Source: JAPLHP01 sp963720375 | GTDB taxonomy: Bacteria > Chloroflexota > Dehalococcoidia > UBA2247 > RBG-13-53-26 | Direction of reading: 5' to 3' | DNA length: 63,863 bases | Assembly (NCBI GenBank): GCA_963720375.1 | Contig: CAVRFM010000001.1 | Span: forward strand, 1-63,863 | Shown here: positions 37,007-44,438 of the stretch, in pieces | Position numbering within the stretch: position 1 is the first letter of the stretch | Layout: every line of letters begins with the position of its first letter | The notes under the pieces: generated by a model | What the model was told of the DNA's origin: nothing | The model's input: the letters and a program-made list of their open reading frames with translations, nothing else | Database searches by the model: none | Position numbers and translations under genes: made by a program

Positions 37007-37996
37007 ATGAACCCACGACGGCGATTGCTGTGGGTAGTGAGTGCCCTTATCCTGGTCATAGCTATGGGCGTCATCGGCTACATGACCATCGAAGACTGGT
37101 CATTTCTCGACGCTCTATACATGACCATCATTACCATGACCACTGTCGGCTACCAGGAGGTTCATGCCCTATCCAACGCAGGAAGAATCTTCACCATTAT
37201 ACTTATCATCAGTGGAGTGGGGGTCATGTTATATGCCCTCACCACTATGGTCCAATACCTGGTCGAAGGTGAGATAAGAGACTTATTAGGGAGTCGCCGA
37301 ATGAAAGACAAGATCGCTAAGCTCAAAGACCACATTATCCTGTGCGGTTATGGCCAGATGGGACGCGAGGTGGCACGCTCTCTCCAAAATGAGGGGGTTC
37401 CTTTCGTTATCATCGATGCCAGTCAGGAGGCCATAGCCAGGGCCGCCAGTGATGGCTACCCACACGTGCTCGGGAACGCCACCAGCGATGATATTCTGAA
37501 CGAAGCACGTATCCAGCAAGCGCGGGGGCTGGTAGCAGCAGTCGGCAACGACGCCGACAATATCTTTATAACGCTTTCGGCCAAAGGGCTGCACCCCGGC
37601 CTTTTCGTGGTCGCTCGTGCCTGTGCTGAAGATGCAGATTCAAAGCTGAAGCGAGCAGGTGCCGATCGGGTCATACTGCCTCTTGTTCTCGCCGGACGGC
37701 GTTTGGCGATGCTGGCAGTGCGCCCTCTGGTGGTGGACTTCATTGACACAGCCATGCATAGTCGTGACCGCGACCTGGTTCTAGAGGATGTAAAGGTCGG
37801 CCCCGGATCCCCGGTGGCAGGAACTACGCTGGGAGAAGGAAGAAGCCAGTGCGGCGGAGCAGTAGTGCTCGCCGTAAAGAAGAAGGATGGATCTCTCATT
37901 GCTAACCCTCCAGATGAGACACTTCTGGAACTGGGAGATGAGTTGGTAGTCGTAGGTACACGCCTGCAACTGCGCACCTTGGAGGGTTCAGCATGA
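37007..37996 (+). CDS. Two-helix potassium channel with RCK (TrkA-N/TrkA-C) domains
   Basis: A 329-residue MthK-like channel. Two membrane helices (WVVSALILVIAMGVIGYM and FTIILIISGVGVMLYAL) flank the pore loop with selectivity filter TTVGYQE. The cytosolic part has the Rossmann RCK_N domain (ILCGYGQMGREVARSL) with nucleotide-binding GxGxxG, and a C-terminal TrkA-C domain (TTLGEGRSQCGGAVVLAVKK). It allows K+ flow gated by ligand. It precedes the Fe-S operon by 91 bases, probably as a separate unit. Confidence 0.92.
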   Translation: MNPRRRLLWVVSALILVIAMGVIGYMTIEDWSFLDALYMTIITMTTVGYQEVHALSNAGRIFTIILIISGVGVMLYALTTMVQYLVEGEIRDLLGSRRMKDKIAKLKDHIILCGYGQMGREVARSLQNEGVPFVIIDASQEAIARAASDGYPHVLGNATSDDILNEARIQQARGLVAAVGNDADNIFITLSAKGLHPGLFVVARACAEDADSKLKRAGADRVILPLVLAGRRLAMLAVRPLVVDFIDTAMHSRDRDLVLEDVKVGPGSPVAGTTLGEGRSQCGGAVVLAVKKKDGSLIANPPDETLLELGDELVVVGTRLQLRTLEGSA

Positions 37997-38087
37997 GCCA
38001 AGCCAATTTGCGTGTCAGATCCCGAAGCAAGATGCTTCCCAAGACCTCTGCAGCATCTCTGGAGAGATGAATACCTAGGAGGATGAA

Positions 38088-39272
38088 ATGAGGAAAACCT
38101 ACCTGGACAATGCCGCCACTACTCCACTGTTGCCCGAAGTGTTGGAGGCTATGCTCCCCTATCTCAAGGACGTTTATGGCAATCCTCAGTCTATTCACAA
38201 CTGGGGAGATGAAGCAAGAGAAGCCGTAGAAGATGCCCGAGGATTAGTGGCCTCTCTCATAGGCGCCAAGCCGGAGGAGGTTATCTTTACTTCCAGTGGC
38301 ACCGAGTCAAACAACTTCGCTATCAAAGGCCTGGCCACGGCCCAGCAGTCCAAGGGCAAGCATATTGTCATCTCGTCTATCGAGCACTTCTCCGTCATGC
38401 ACTCAGCGCGGACTCTGGAGAAAGCCGGGTTTGAGATAACTCCAGTCCCTGTAGATAAGTACGGTCTGGTGGACCCTAAAGAGGTGGCACGCAGCATCAG
38501 GAAGGACACCATCCTTGTCTCCATTATGCATGCTAATGCCGAGGTGGGCACTATTCAGCCCATTGGTGAAATAGCGAGGCTGGTGAAGGAGGCTGGCGCT
38601 GTCTTCCACACCGATGCTGTAGCTACCGCCGGCACCATACCTGTAGACGTTAATAAGATGGGGATAGATGCATTGAGCCTGGCCGGTAATCAGTTTTATG
38701 GCCCCAAAGGCGTGGGTGCCCTCTGGCTCAAGAAAGGGACACGGATCATCCCCTTGCTCGACGGCGGAGTGCAAGAGGGAGGACGGCGGGCCGGCACAGA
38801 GAATGTCCCAGCAATAGTCGGACTGGGAAAGGCTGCCGAGCTGGCCAAGGCAGAGATGAACTCCAGGATGGCTCGCCTCTCAGCCCTGCGGGATGGATTG
38901 ATCAAGGGCCTCCCATCCAGAATACAGTATGCAACGGTGACCGGACACCCCACTCAGCGTCTTCCCGGCAACGCCAGCTTCTCCATCGAGTTCATCGAAG
39001 GAGAATCCATGCTGATGCTCTTGAACCAGCAGGGGATAGCAGCATCAAGCGGCTCGGCCTGTACTTCCAAAGCACTTAAGGCTTCTCACGTGCTCACCGC
39101 CATGGGAATCCCTCCCGAGCTATCTCACGGCTCACTTCTCTTCAGCTTTGGGCTGGGGAATACAGAGGAGGATGTAGATCACGTACTGGCAGCACTGCCA
39201 CCTATTGTGGAGAGGCTGCGGAAGATGTCGCCATTGTACGACAAGTTCCTGAAACAAGAAGAGGGGAGGTAA
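38088..39272 (+). CDS. NifS/IscS-like protein lacking the PLP lysine
   Basis: A 394-residue aminotransferase class V protein of the cysteine-desulfurase group: TYLDNAATTPLLPEV, SSGTESNNFAIKG and IEHFSVMH (His100) are all present. The catalytic persulfide cysteine is intact in SSGSACTSK (Cys325). The Schiff-base lysine is not: where IscS has S-G-H-K before the Y-GPKG loop, this reads AGNQFYGPKG (Asn201, Gln202). The Gln that hydrogen-bonds PLP in DAVQ is Ala179 (DAVATAG), while Asp176 is kept. It therefore probably cannot form the internal aldimine. The same type of loss is known for Archaeoglobus fulgidus IscS. First gene of a seven-gene Fe-S operon; iscU follows after five bases. Confidence 0.92.
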   Translation: MRKTYLDNAATTPLLPEVLEAMLPYLKDVYGNPQSIHNWGDEAREAVEDARGLVASLIGAKPEEVIFTSSGTESNNFAIKGLATAQQSKGKHIVISSIEHFSVMHSARTLEKAGFEITPVPVDKYGLVDPKEVARSIRKDTILVSIMHANAEVGTIQPIGEIARLVKEAGAVFHTDAVATAGTIPVDVNKMGIDALSLAGNQFYGPKGVGALWLKKGTRIIPLLDGGVQEGGRRAGTENVPAIVGLGKAAELAKAEMNSRMARLSALRDGLIKGLPSRIQYATVTGHPTQRLPGNASFSIEFIEGESMLMLLNQQGIAASSGSACTSKALKASHVLTAMGIPPELSHGSLLFSFGLGNTEEDVDHVLAALPPIVERLRKMSPLYDKFLKQEEGR

Positions 39273-39277
39273 ATAGT

Positions 39278-39715
39278 ATGCCCATTTACAGCGACAAGGT
39301 GATGGACCATTTTATGAATCCCCGCAATGTCGGGGAGATAAAGGACGCTGACGGCATCGGAGAAGTAGGCAACCCTGTCTGCGGTGATATGATGACCTTC
39401 TATATTAAGGTCAAGGACGATCGCCTGGCTGATATTAAATTCAAGACCTTTGGCTGTGGCGCTGCCATTGCCGTTTCCAGCATGGTGAGCGAGATGGCCA
39501 TGGGAAAGACCCTGGAAGAGGTGCGTAAGATCACCCCGGATCTAGTGGCCAAGGAGCTGGAAGGACTGCCCAAGAATAAGTTCCACTGCTCCAACCTCGG
39601 CGCCCAGGCTCTGAATAAGGCCATCGATGACTATTTAGTAAAACAGGGCAAGGCGCCGAAGACCGAGGAAAGGAGGACAGAAGATGAAGAAGAGGAAACC
39701 TGCAAAGAAGAGTGA
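39278..39715 (+). CDS. iscU: IscU-type Fe-S scaffold protein
   Basis: A 145-residue NifU-N/IscU protein with the three cluster cysteines: GNPVCGD (Cys35, with Asp37), FGCGAA (Cys60) and KFHCSNLG (Cys104). The core ends near residue 125; a Glu-rich tail (EERRTEDEEEETCKEE) follows, with one extra cysteine. It holds nascent [2Fe-2S]/[4Fe-4S] clusters before transfer. Adjacent to the NifS-like gene. The tail overlaps the start of the next gene by 32 bases, in another frame. Confidence 0.93.
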   Translation: MPIYSDKVMDHFMNPRNVGEIKDADGIGEVGNPVCGDMMTFYIKVKDDRLADIKFKTFGCGAAIAVSSMVSEMAMGKTLEEVRKITPDLVAKELEGLPKNKFHCSNLGAQALNKAIDDYLVKQGKAPKTEERRTEDEEEETCKEE

Positions 39716-39899
39716 AGCGCCAAAGGGCATAGTGGTGAGATGTTCTTGCCCCTACTGTGAAGAGGAGCTATTTACCACCGCTCTGCCTTACTGCCGGCAT
39801 TGCAGTGTGACCCTGCGCTACTGTGTCACCTGCCAGATAGCGGTGGCGCAGAATGCAGAAGTATGCCCCCAGTGCGGTGGCCAGCTAGTCTGGAAGTGA
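39684..39899 (+). CDS. Small double zinc-ribbon protein
   Basis: A 71-residue basic protein with four CxxC-type pairs: CSCPYC, CRHC, CVTC and CPQC. This makes two zinc ribbons, or a binding site for iron. GGAGG lies just before the ATG, inside iscU. No family assigned. Lying in the middle of the Fe-S operon it may be a metallochaperone or adaptor for iron or sulfur delivery; that is inference. Confidence 0.8.
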   Translation: MKKRKPAKKSEAPKGIVVRCSCPYCEEELFTTALPYCRHCSVTLRYCVTCQIAVAQNAEVCPQCGGQLVWK

Positions 39900-39909
39900 G
39901 GTAATCATC

Positions 39910-40386
39910 ATGGCAGAAAAAGTCACTTTGGTAGTTTTCAGCGGTGACATGGATAAGGCCCTGGCTGCCTTGAACATCGCTATCGGGGCAGCTTCAATGG
40001 GGATGGAGGTGAGTATGTTCTTCACCTTCTGGGGACTGAACCTCATCAAGAAGAACCAGGGCTCGATCAAAAGCAAGGGTATAATGAGGAAGATGCTCAA
40101 TTTCATGAACCGGGGTGGTTCCAAGAGGCTGCCCCTCTCCAAATTCCACATGTTCGGCCTGGGCAAGTGGATGATGGGAAGGCTGATGCGGGATGTCAAT
40201 TTCCCTTCCCCTCAGGAGCTGCTCGCCCTGGCCCATCAGTCAGGGGTGAAGTTCATAGCCTGCACCACCTCCATGGGAATAATGGGCATCTCCAAGGACG
40301 CCTTCATTCCCGAGGTGGACAGCTATGCCGGGGTAGCCACCTATCTCGGTGAGGCTAAAGAAGGGAAGATCAATCTGTTTGTTTAA
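39910..40386 (+). CDS. DsrE-family sulfur-carrier protein (DsrE2-like)
   Basis: A 158-residue DsrE/DsrF-like protein: VTLVVFSGDMDKALAALNIA, then SMGMEVSMFFTFWGL, and a C-terminal strand with the family's conserved cysteine in KFIACTTSMGIMG. DsrE2 proteins bind and pass persulfide sulfur, often to TusA. A hydrophobic stretch and Lys/Met-rich loop in the middle (GLGKWMMGRLM) is typical for DsrE2. It lies directly upstream of tusA, which supports a sulfur relay. Confidence 0.85.
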   Translation: MAEKVTLVVFSGDMDKALAALNIAIGAASMGMEVSMFFTFWGLNLIKKNQGSIKSKGIMRKMLNFMNRGGSKRLPLSKFHMFGLGKWMMGRLMRDVNFPSPQELLALAHQSGVKFIACTTSMGIMGISKDAFIPEVDSYAGVATYLGEAKEGKINLFV

Positions 40387-40398
40387 GGAGACATCGCT

Positions 40399-40629
40399 AT
40401 GAAAGCAGATGCTACTTTAGACTGTGTCGGACTCTATTGTCCCATGCCGATCTACAACACCGCCAACAAGCTCAAGGAACTGAAACCCGGCCAGGTGCTG
40501 GAGGTTTTAGCCAGCGACGAGGGAATAAAGGCAGATGCCCCTGCCTGGTGCAAGGCTACCGGAAACGAACTGCTGGGCATTGAGGAGAAAGCAGGGGAAT
40601 ACAAGGTATATATCAAGAAATCCAAATAG
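40399..40629 (+). CDS. TusA-family sulfurtransferase
   Basis: A 76-residue TusA-like protein with the active cysteine in LYCPMPIY (Cys14), the C-P-x-P signature. An additional cysteine (Cys9) precedes it and Cys51 sits in AWCKATG. TusA passes persulfide sulfur between proteins in tRNA thiolation, Moco synthesis and dissimilatory sulfur metabolism. In this operon it lies between DsrE and SufC, so a role in moving sulfur to the cluster assembly proteins is plausible. Confidence 0.9.
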   Translation: MKADATLDCVGLYCPMPIYNTANKLKELKPGQVLEVLASDEGIKADAPAWCKATGNELLGIEEKAGEYKVYIKKSK

Positions 40630-40643
40630 TTAAGGAGAAGGCC

Positions 40644-41375
40644 ATGCTTGAAATTAAAGGGTTACGCGTAGAGACCGGCGGCAAAGAGATACTCCACGGT
40701 ATTGATCTCTCCATCGGTGCCGGTGAAACCCATGCCCTGTTTGGCCCCAATGGCAGCGGCAAAACCACGCTGCTGATGGCGATAATGGGGTTCCCACGAT
40801 ACAAGATAACAGCAGGGCACATTGTTTTTAAAGGGCAGGACATCACCAATGCCTCTCTGGACGAGAGGGCGCGTCTGGGTATCGGCATGTCCTTCCAGCG
40901 CCCTCCGATAGTCCGCGGAGTAAAGACCCGGGACATGGTCACCGCCTGCCTGAAAGGCCGCGAGGATGGCGATATCGTCGGAAAACTGGCAGAGAGGCTG
41001 AACATGGGCGACATGATGGACCGTGATATAAACTACGGGTTCTCCGGCGGCGAGATCAAACGTTCAGAACTCCTGCAACTTCTGGCTCAAAGTCCTGACC
41101 TGGTCCTTCTCGATGAGCCGGAATCCGGGGTTGACCTGGTGAATATAGCTCTCATCGGCCAGATGATTAACGAACTGCTGCAGAAAGACCTGAAACGCAA
41201 TCGAACGCGTGCCGGCCTCATCATTACCCACACCGGTCATATCCTGGACTACGTCAATGCCAGCAAAGGCTACGTTCTCCTGAATGGCAGGATCACGTGC
41301 GAACGAGATGCCCATGAATGCCTGGACAGCATCAAGAAAAGGGGCTATGAGGGGTGCGTCGAATGTCAAAAGTAG
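40644..41375 (+). CDS. sufC: SufC-like Fe-S assembly ATPase (SmsC type)
   Basis: A 243-residue ABC ATPase of the SufC group. Walker A is GPNGSGKTTLL; the signature is FSGGEIKRSE, which with Lys-Arg after SGGE is characteristic of SufC rather than importers; Walker B is LVLLDEPESGVD. The end carries CVECQK, two cysteines not typical of SufC. It forms a complex with the SufB-like protein encoded next. The paired ATPase and SufB, without a SufD, correspond to the minimal SUF-like system (SMS). Confidence 0.92.
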   Translation: MLEIKGLRVETGGKEILHGIDLSIGAGETHALFGPNGSGKTTLLMAIMGFPRYKITAGHIVFKGQDITNASLDERARLGIGMSFQRPPIVRGVKTRDMVTACLKGREDGDIVGKLAERLNMGDMMDRDINYGFSGGEIKRSELLQLLAQSPDLVLLDEPESGVDLVNIALIGQMINELLQKDLKRNRTRAGLIITHTGHILDYVNASKGYVLLNGRITCERDAHECLDSIKKRGYEGCVECQK

Positions 41376-42598
41376 TTTCATCAAAGAAAACCCGCGACCT
41401 GGCCGAAAAGGCGCTGGAAAAGAAAGCCGCCCTGGGTGAAGACATCGACATGTCAACCTATTCCAAAACTGCTGAGGAACATCCCTACCAACAAGAACCG
41501 TCCCAGATCCCATCCGAGGAGAAGGGGAACATGTTGAAGGTAGGAGTCACTCTCGACGATACCAGCCAGCGGTCAGGCACTTTTGTCCAGATGGACCAGT
41601 CCGTCGTTCACAGTTCCTCGAGCCAGGACACGGTGGAGGTAATGAGCATCACCAAGGCATTAGAGACCTATGCCTGGCTGCAGGATTACTGGTGGCACGC
41701 GGTGAGTGTTGACACCGACAAATTCACCGCCCACGCTGAGGTTGACCTGGACAATGGCTATTTCATCAGGGCGCTGCCCGGTGCAAAGGTCGTCTATCCG
41801 GTTCAGGCATGCCTCTACCTGGCCCACCAAAATCTGGCGCAGAAGGTGCACAACATCATCATTGCTGAGGAGAACTCCGAGTTACACATTATTACCGGCT
41901 GTGCCACCAGGCCAATGCAGGCCTCAGGTCTGCACATAGGCATTTCGGAGTTCTATATCAAGAAAGGGGCCAAACTGACCTTCACCATGATCCATAACTG
42001 GGCCCCCGAAATAGCAGTACGTCCCCGCAGTGGAGCTATTGTCGAAGAAGACGCTGTATTCCTCAGCAACTATGTCTGCATGAAGCCGGTGCGCTCCATC
42101 CAGATGTATCCGGTAGCCCGCTGTGTGGGGGAAAGAGCCATCGTGAGGTTCAACACCATTCTGCTTGCCACTCCGGGTTCCAATCTCGACACCGGCTCCC
42201 GCGTACTCCTCAACGCCAGAGGCTCACGGGCCGAGATCGTGGCACGGACGATCACTACCGGAGGCACCATCATCTCCAGAGGTTACATCGCCGGCAGCGC
42301 CCCCGATGTCAAAGGCCATCTGGAATGCCGGGGATTGATTCTCTCCGAGCGGGGAATAATCCATGCCATACCGGAACTAAGGGGCGAGTTGGCCGGTGTA
42401 GACCTGTCGCATGAAGCCGCAGTAGGCAAGATTGCTGAGGAAGAGGTGGAGTATCTGATGGCCCGTGGACTTACACGTGATGAAGCTACCGCAATGATAG
42501 TGAGGGGTTTTCTGCGGGTGGACATCGAAGGATTGCCGCCGGAACTGGCCGCCGAACTGAGACAGGCAGTCGAGATGAGTGAGAAAGAACTTCTCTAG
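41363..42598 (+). CDS. sufB: SufB/SufD-like Fe-S scaffold (SmsB type)
   Basis: A 411-residue SufB/SufD-family protein built on the right-handed beta-helix (NTILLATPGSNLDTGSRVLL, GSRAEIVARTITTGGTIISRG, CRGLILSERGIIHAIPELRG). The N-terminal 60 residues are polar and probably flexible. The C-terminus has the conserved helix ARGLTRDEATAMIVRGFL. There is one SufB/D copy only, so it probably forms a homodimer with SufC, as in SMS systems. Start at ATG 41363, inside the sufC end and preceded by GAGGGG; a GTG at 41354 is in frame. Confidence 0.9.
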   Translation: MSKVVSSKKTRDLAEKALEKKAALGEDIDMSTYSKTAEEHPYQQEPSQIPSEEKGNMLKVGVTLDDTSQRSGTFVQMDQSVVHSSSSQDTVEVMSITKALETYAWLQDYWWHAVSVDTDKFTAHAEVDLDNGYFIRALPGAKVVYPVQACLYLAHQNLAQKVHNIIIAEENSELHIITGCATRPMQASGLHIGISEFYIKKGAKLTFTMIHNWAPEIAVRPRSGAIVEEDAVFLSNYVCMKPVRSIQMYPVARCVGERAIVRFNTILLATPGSNLDTGSRVLLNARGSRAEIVARTITTGGTIISRGYIAGSAPDVKGHLECRGLILSERGIIHAIPELRGELAGVDLSHEAAVGKIAEEEVEYLMARGLTRDEATAMIVRGFLRVDIEGLPPELAAELRQAVEMSEKELL

Positions 42599-42637
42599 AA
42601 CCGGATTTTAACCAGAGGGAGGGAAGAACAACAACGA

Positions 42638-43330
42638 ATGAATACAAAAGCTCTGCAACAGATAAGCTATGGTCTGTACATCATAGGCTCCAGAAAGGGA
42701 GACAGGATCAACGGCCAGATTGCCAACACCGTAATTCAAACATCCTCAGAACCCCCGACTATTTCTGTCTGCATCAACAAGGGAAATCTGACGCATGAGT
42801 TCATCAAGGACAGCAGGGTATTTACGGTCTCCATAATCTCTAAGGATGCCCCCTTGAGTCTCATCGGCCAGTTTGGCTTCAAATCAGGGAGGGACATCAA
42901 CAAGTTTGAGGGCGTCAATTATAAGACAGGCGAGACTAAGGCACCCATAGTCCTGGACCACACTCTGGCTTATCTGGAGGTCAGGGTAACCAAGGAACTG
43001 GATGTGGAAACGCATACCGACTTCGTAGGTGAGCTTATTGGGGCCGAGATTCTTAAGGAAGGCGAGCCAATGACCTATGCCTATTATCATCAGGTCAAGC
43101 GAGGCACTACCCCCAAGACAGCCCCATCCTACGTCGAAGAAAAGAAGGAGGTCGTCAAAGTCAAAATGGCCAAATACCAGTGCTCTGTCTGTGGATATAT
43201 CTATGACCCGGAGAAAGGCGATCCGGAGAGTGGTACAGCACCAGGAACCCCCTTCGAGAAACTACCGGACGACTGGACCTGCCCGGTCTGTGGAGCCAGC
43301 AAGAGCGAGTTTAAGAAAATGGAGAATTAG
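42638..43330 (+). CDS. hrb: High-molecular-weight rubredoxin (flavin reductase - rubredoxin fusion)
   Basis: A 230-residue fusion. The first 160 residues are an FMN-binding flavin-reductase-like domain (YGLYIIGSRKGDRINGQIA, FGFKSGRDINKF). The last 55 are a rubredoxin with both iron motifs, CSVCGYIYDP and CPVCGASKSEF. This matches Hrb of Moorella and other anaerobes, which passes electrons from NADH to flavodiiron protein FprA for oxygen and NO reduction. FprA is not in the window. It follows the Fe-S operon by 39 bases and may belong to it. Confidence 0.92.
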   Translation: MNTKALQQISYGLYIIGSRKGDRINGQIANTVIQTSSEPPTISVCINKGNLTHEFIKDSRVFTVSIISKDAPLSLIGQFGFKSGRDINKFEGVNYKTGETKAPIVLDHTLAYLEVRVTKELDVETHTDFVGELIGAEILKEGEPMTYAYYHQVKRGTTPKTAPSYVEEKKEVVKVKMAKYQCSVCGYIYDPEKGDPESGTAPGTPFEKLPDDWTCPVCGASKSEFKKMEN

Positions 43331-43340
43331 CAAAGGCAGG

Positions 43341-43820
43341 CTATCGGAACTCCAGAATACAGCGCTCAGCACCCTTACAGATCTGAGAATTAGATTCGAA
43401 GGATAACTTCTCGCCAAACTCAGCAGCCCAGACCGAACATTCCGTATGGCAGATGCGGCTGCTTACTTTCCCGGACATGTCTTCCCTGCCGGACTTGACC
43501 ATCGCATCATGCCAGGGACACCTGCTCATAATTATCCTGAAGCCACCATCCGCAATCCTCTCAGTCCGGAACCCGAAGCCCTCTATAGTGAGCTTGGTAG
43601 TAAAGCACTCGAAGAGCGCATCCACCCCGCTCGTCATTTTCCCCATGCTCTTGAGCATGCGGGCCTGTATCTTGGGAAAGACCTTCCAGACATCATTGTC
43701 AAGGTCGAGGGCAGCATCGAAGCCGTATTTCTCTTCCACTTTCATGAACCACAGACCATCAACTGTGGTATAGCTCCGGTACAGGAACTCTGCAATCTGC
43801 TTGTTATCAAGTTCAATCAT
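43341..43820 (-). CDS. Cysteine-containing DUF6125-like protein
   Basis: A 159-residue protein. The N-terminus is a helix with EFLYRSYTTVDGLWFMKVEEKYG, as in small proteins of the L-2-amino-thiazoline-4-carboxylate hydrolase-like / DUF6125 group. The C-terminal part has spaced cysteines in SRCPWHDAM, SRICHTEC, QICKGAERC. A metal or substrate-binding role is likely; the function is unknown. It converges with hrb. The A+T-rich gap upstream (43821-43949) probably contains its promoter. Family assignment is from pattern memory only. Confidence 0.55.
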   Translation of the reverse strand: MIELDNKQIAEFLYRSYTTVDGLWFMKVEEKYGFDAALDLDNDVWKVFPKIQARMLKSMGKMTSGVDALFECFTTKLTIEGFGFRTERIADGGFRIIMSRCPWHDAMVKSGREDMSGKVSSRICHTECSVWAAEFGEKLSFESNSQICKGAERCILEFR

Positions 43821-43949
43821 CCCTCACCTGCCTTAGGCTCGTACACTAAGATAAAAATATCCGCACATCTTAATTGGGTTAAGTTTGGTTTCCTCAGAAT
43901 TAATCCTGAAAATAACTGTAATACTGCGATGGTCTCAGGAATACTACAC

Positions 43950-44438
43950 TTAAGGTCGTCCTGTTCCCACAAGATTCCTGAGCAGCACCAGTCGCTCTGA
44001 GCCCTTCGATTTGATGACTTCCAGTAGTCTCTCATAGTTTCCGAGGCGCTGACCAATGACATGGTGAAGACTTCCCGGAGTGCTGGGTAAGTTGTAGTTA
44101 AGAATGTCTACTCCAGCATCCTTGGCGAGCTTGAGAGACCAGTCTTCAAGTTTTGGACATAGGACTACCAAATAGTTGTTGAGCTTGCTGTCATGCAACA
44201 CCTTAAAGCCGTGCTCAGGGAAGGTCTGCTCCGTTCCTCTTTGTCTGACCACTTGCAGATAGGGTGGCTGGACGGAGTTGGGGTCTTCATCTATCAACGC
44301 CCCGCAATTCGTGGCATGGGTTGCCAGTTTCCTGCAAATCTCGGATTTTCCCTTAAGCTCGTGCATGACCTGGCTTCTTGGGATGCTACTCACGGACTTC
44401 AGGAGCGTGAAGTCCGAATCGCATTCAATGTAAATCAT
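43950..44438 (-). CDS. Small TOPRIM-like protein paired with an AAA ATPase
   Basis: A 162-residue protein. It begins IYIECDSDFTLL, which fits the TOPRIM strand-1 motif with its glutamate; after 40 residues the DxD motif follows in ALIDEDPNS; a later segment is KLNNYLVVLCPKLEDW. The combination resembles minimal TOPRIM proteins such as RloB or the B subunit of AAA-plus-TOPRIM defence pairs, but the length is shorter than AriB. Its ATG overlaps the stop of the ATPase gene by four bases (ATGA), so the two are coupled. TOPRIM identity is inference. Confidence 0.55.
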   Translation of the reverse strand: MIYIECDSDFTLLKSVSSIPRSQVMHELKGKSEICRKLATHATNCGALIDEDPNSVQPPYLQVVRQRGTEQTFPEHGFKVLHDSKLNNYLVVLCPKLEDWSLKLAKDAGVDILNYNLPSTPGSLHHVIGQRLGNYERLLEVIKSKGSERLVLLRNLVGTGRP

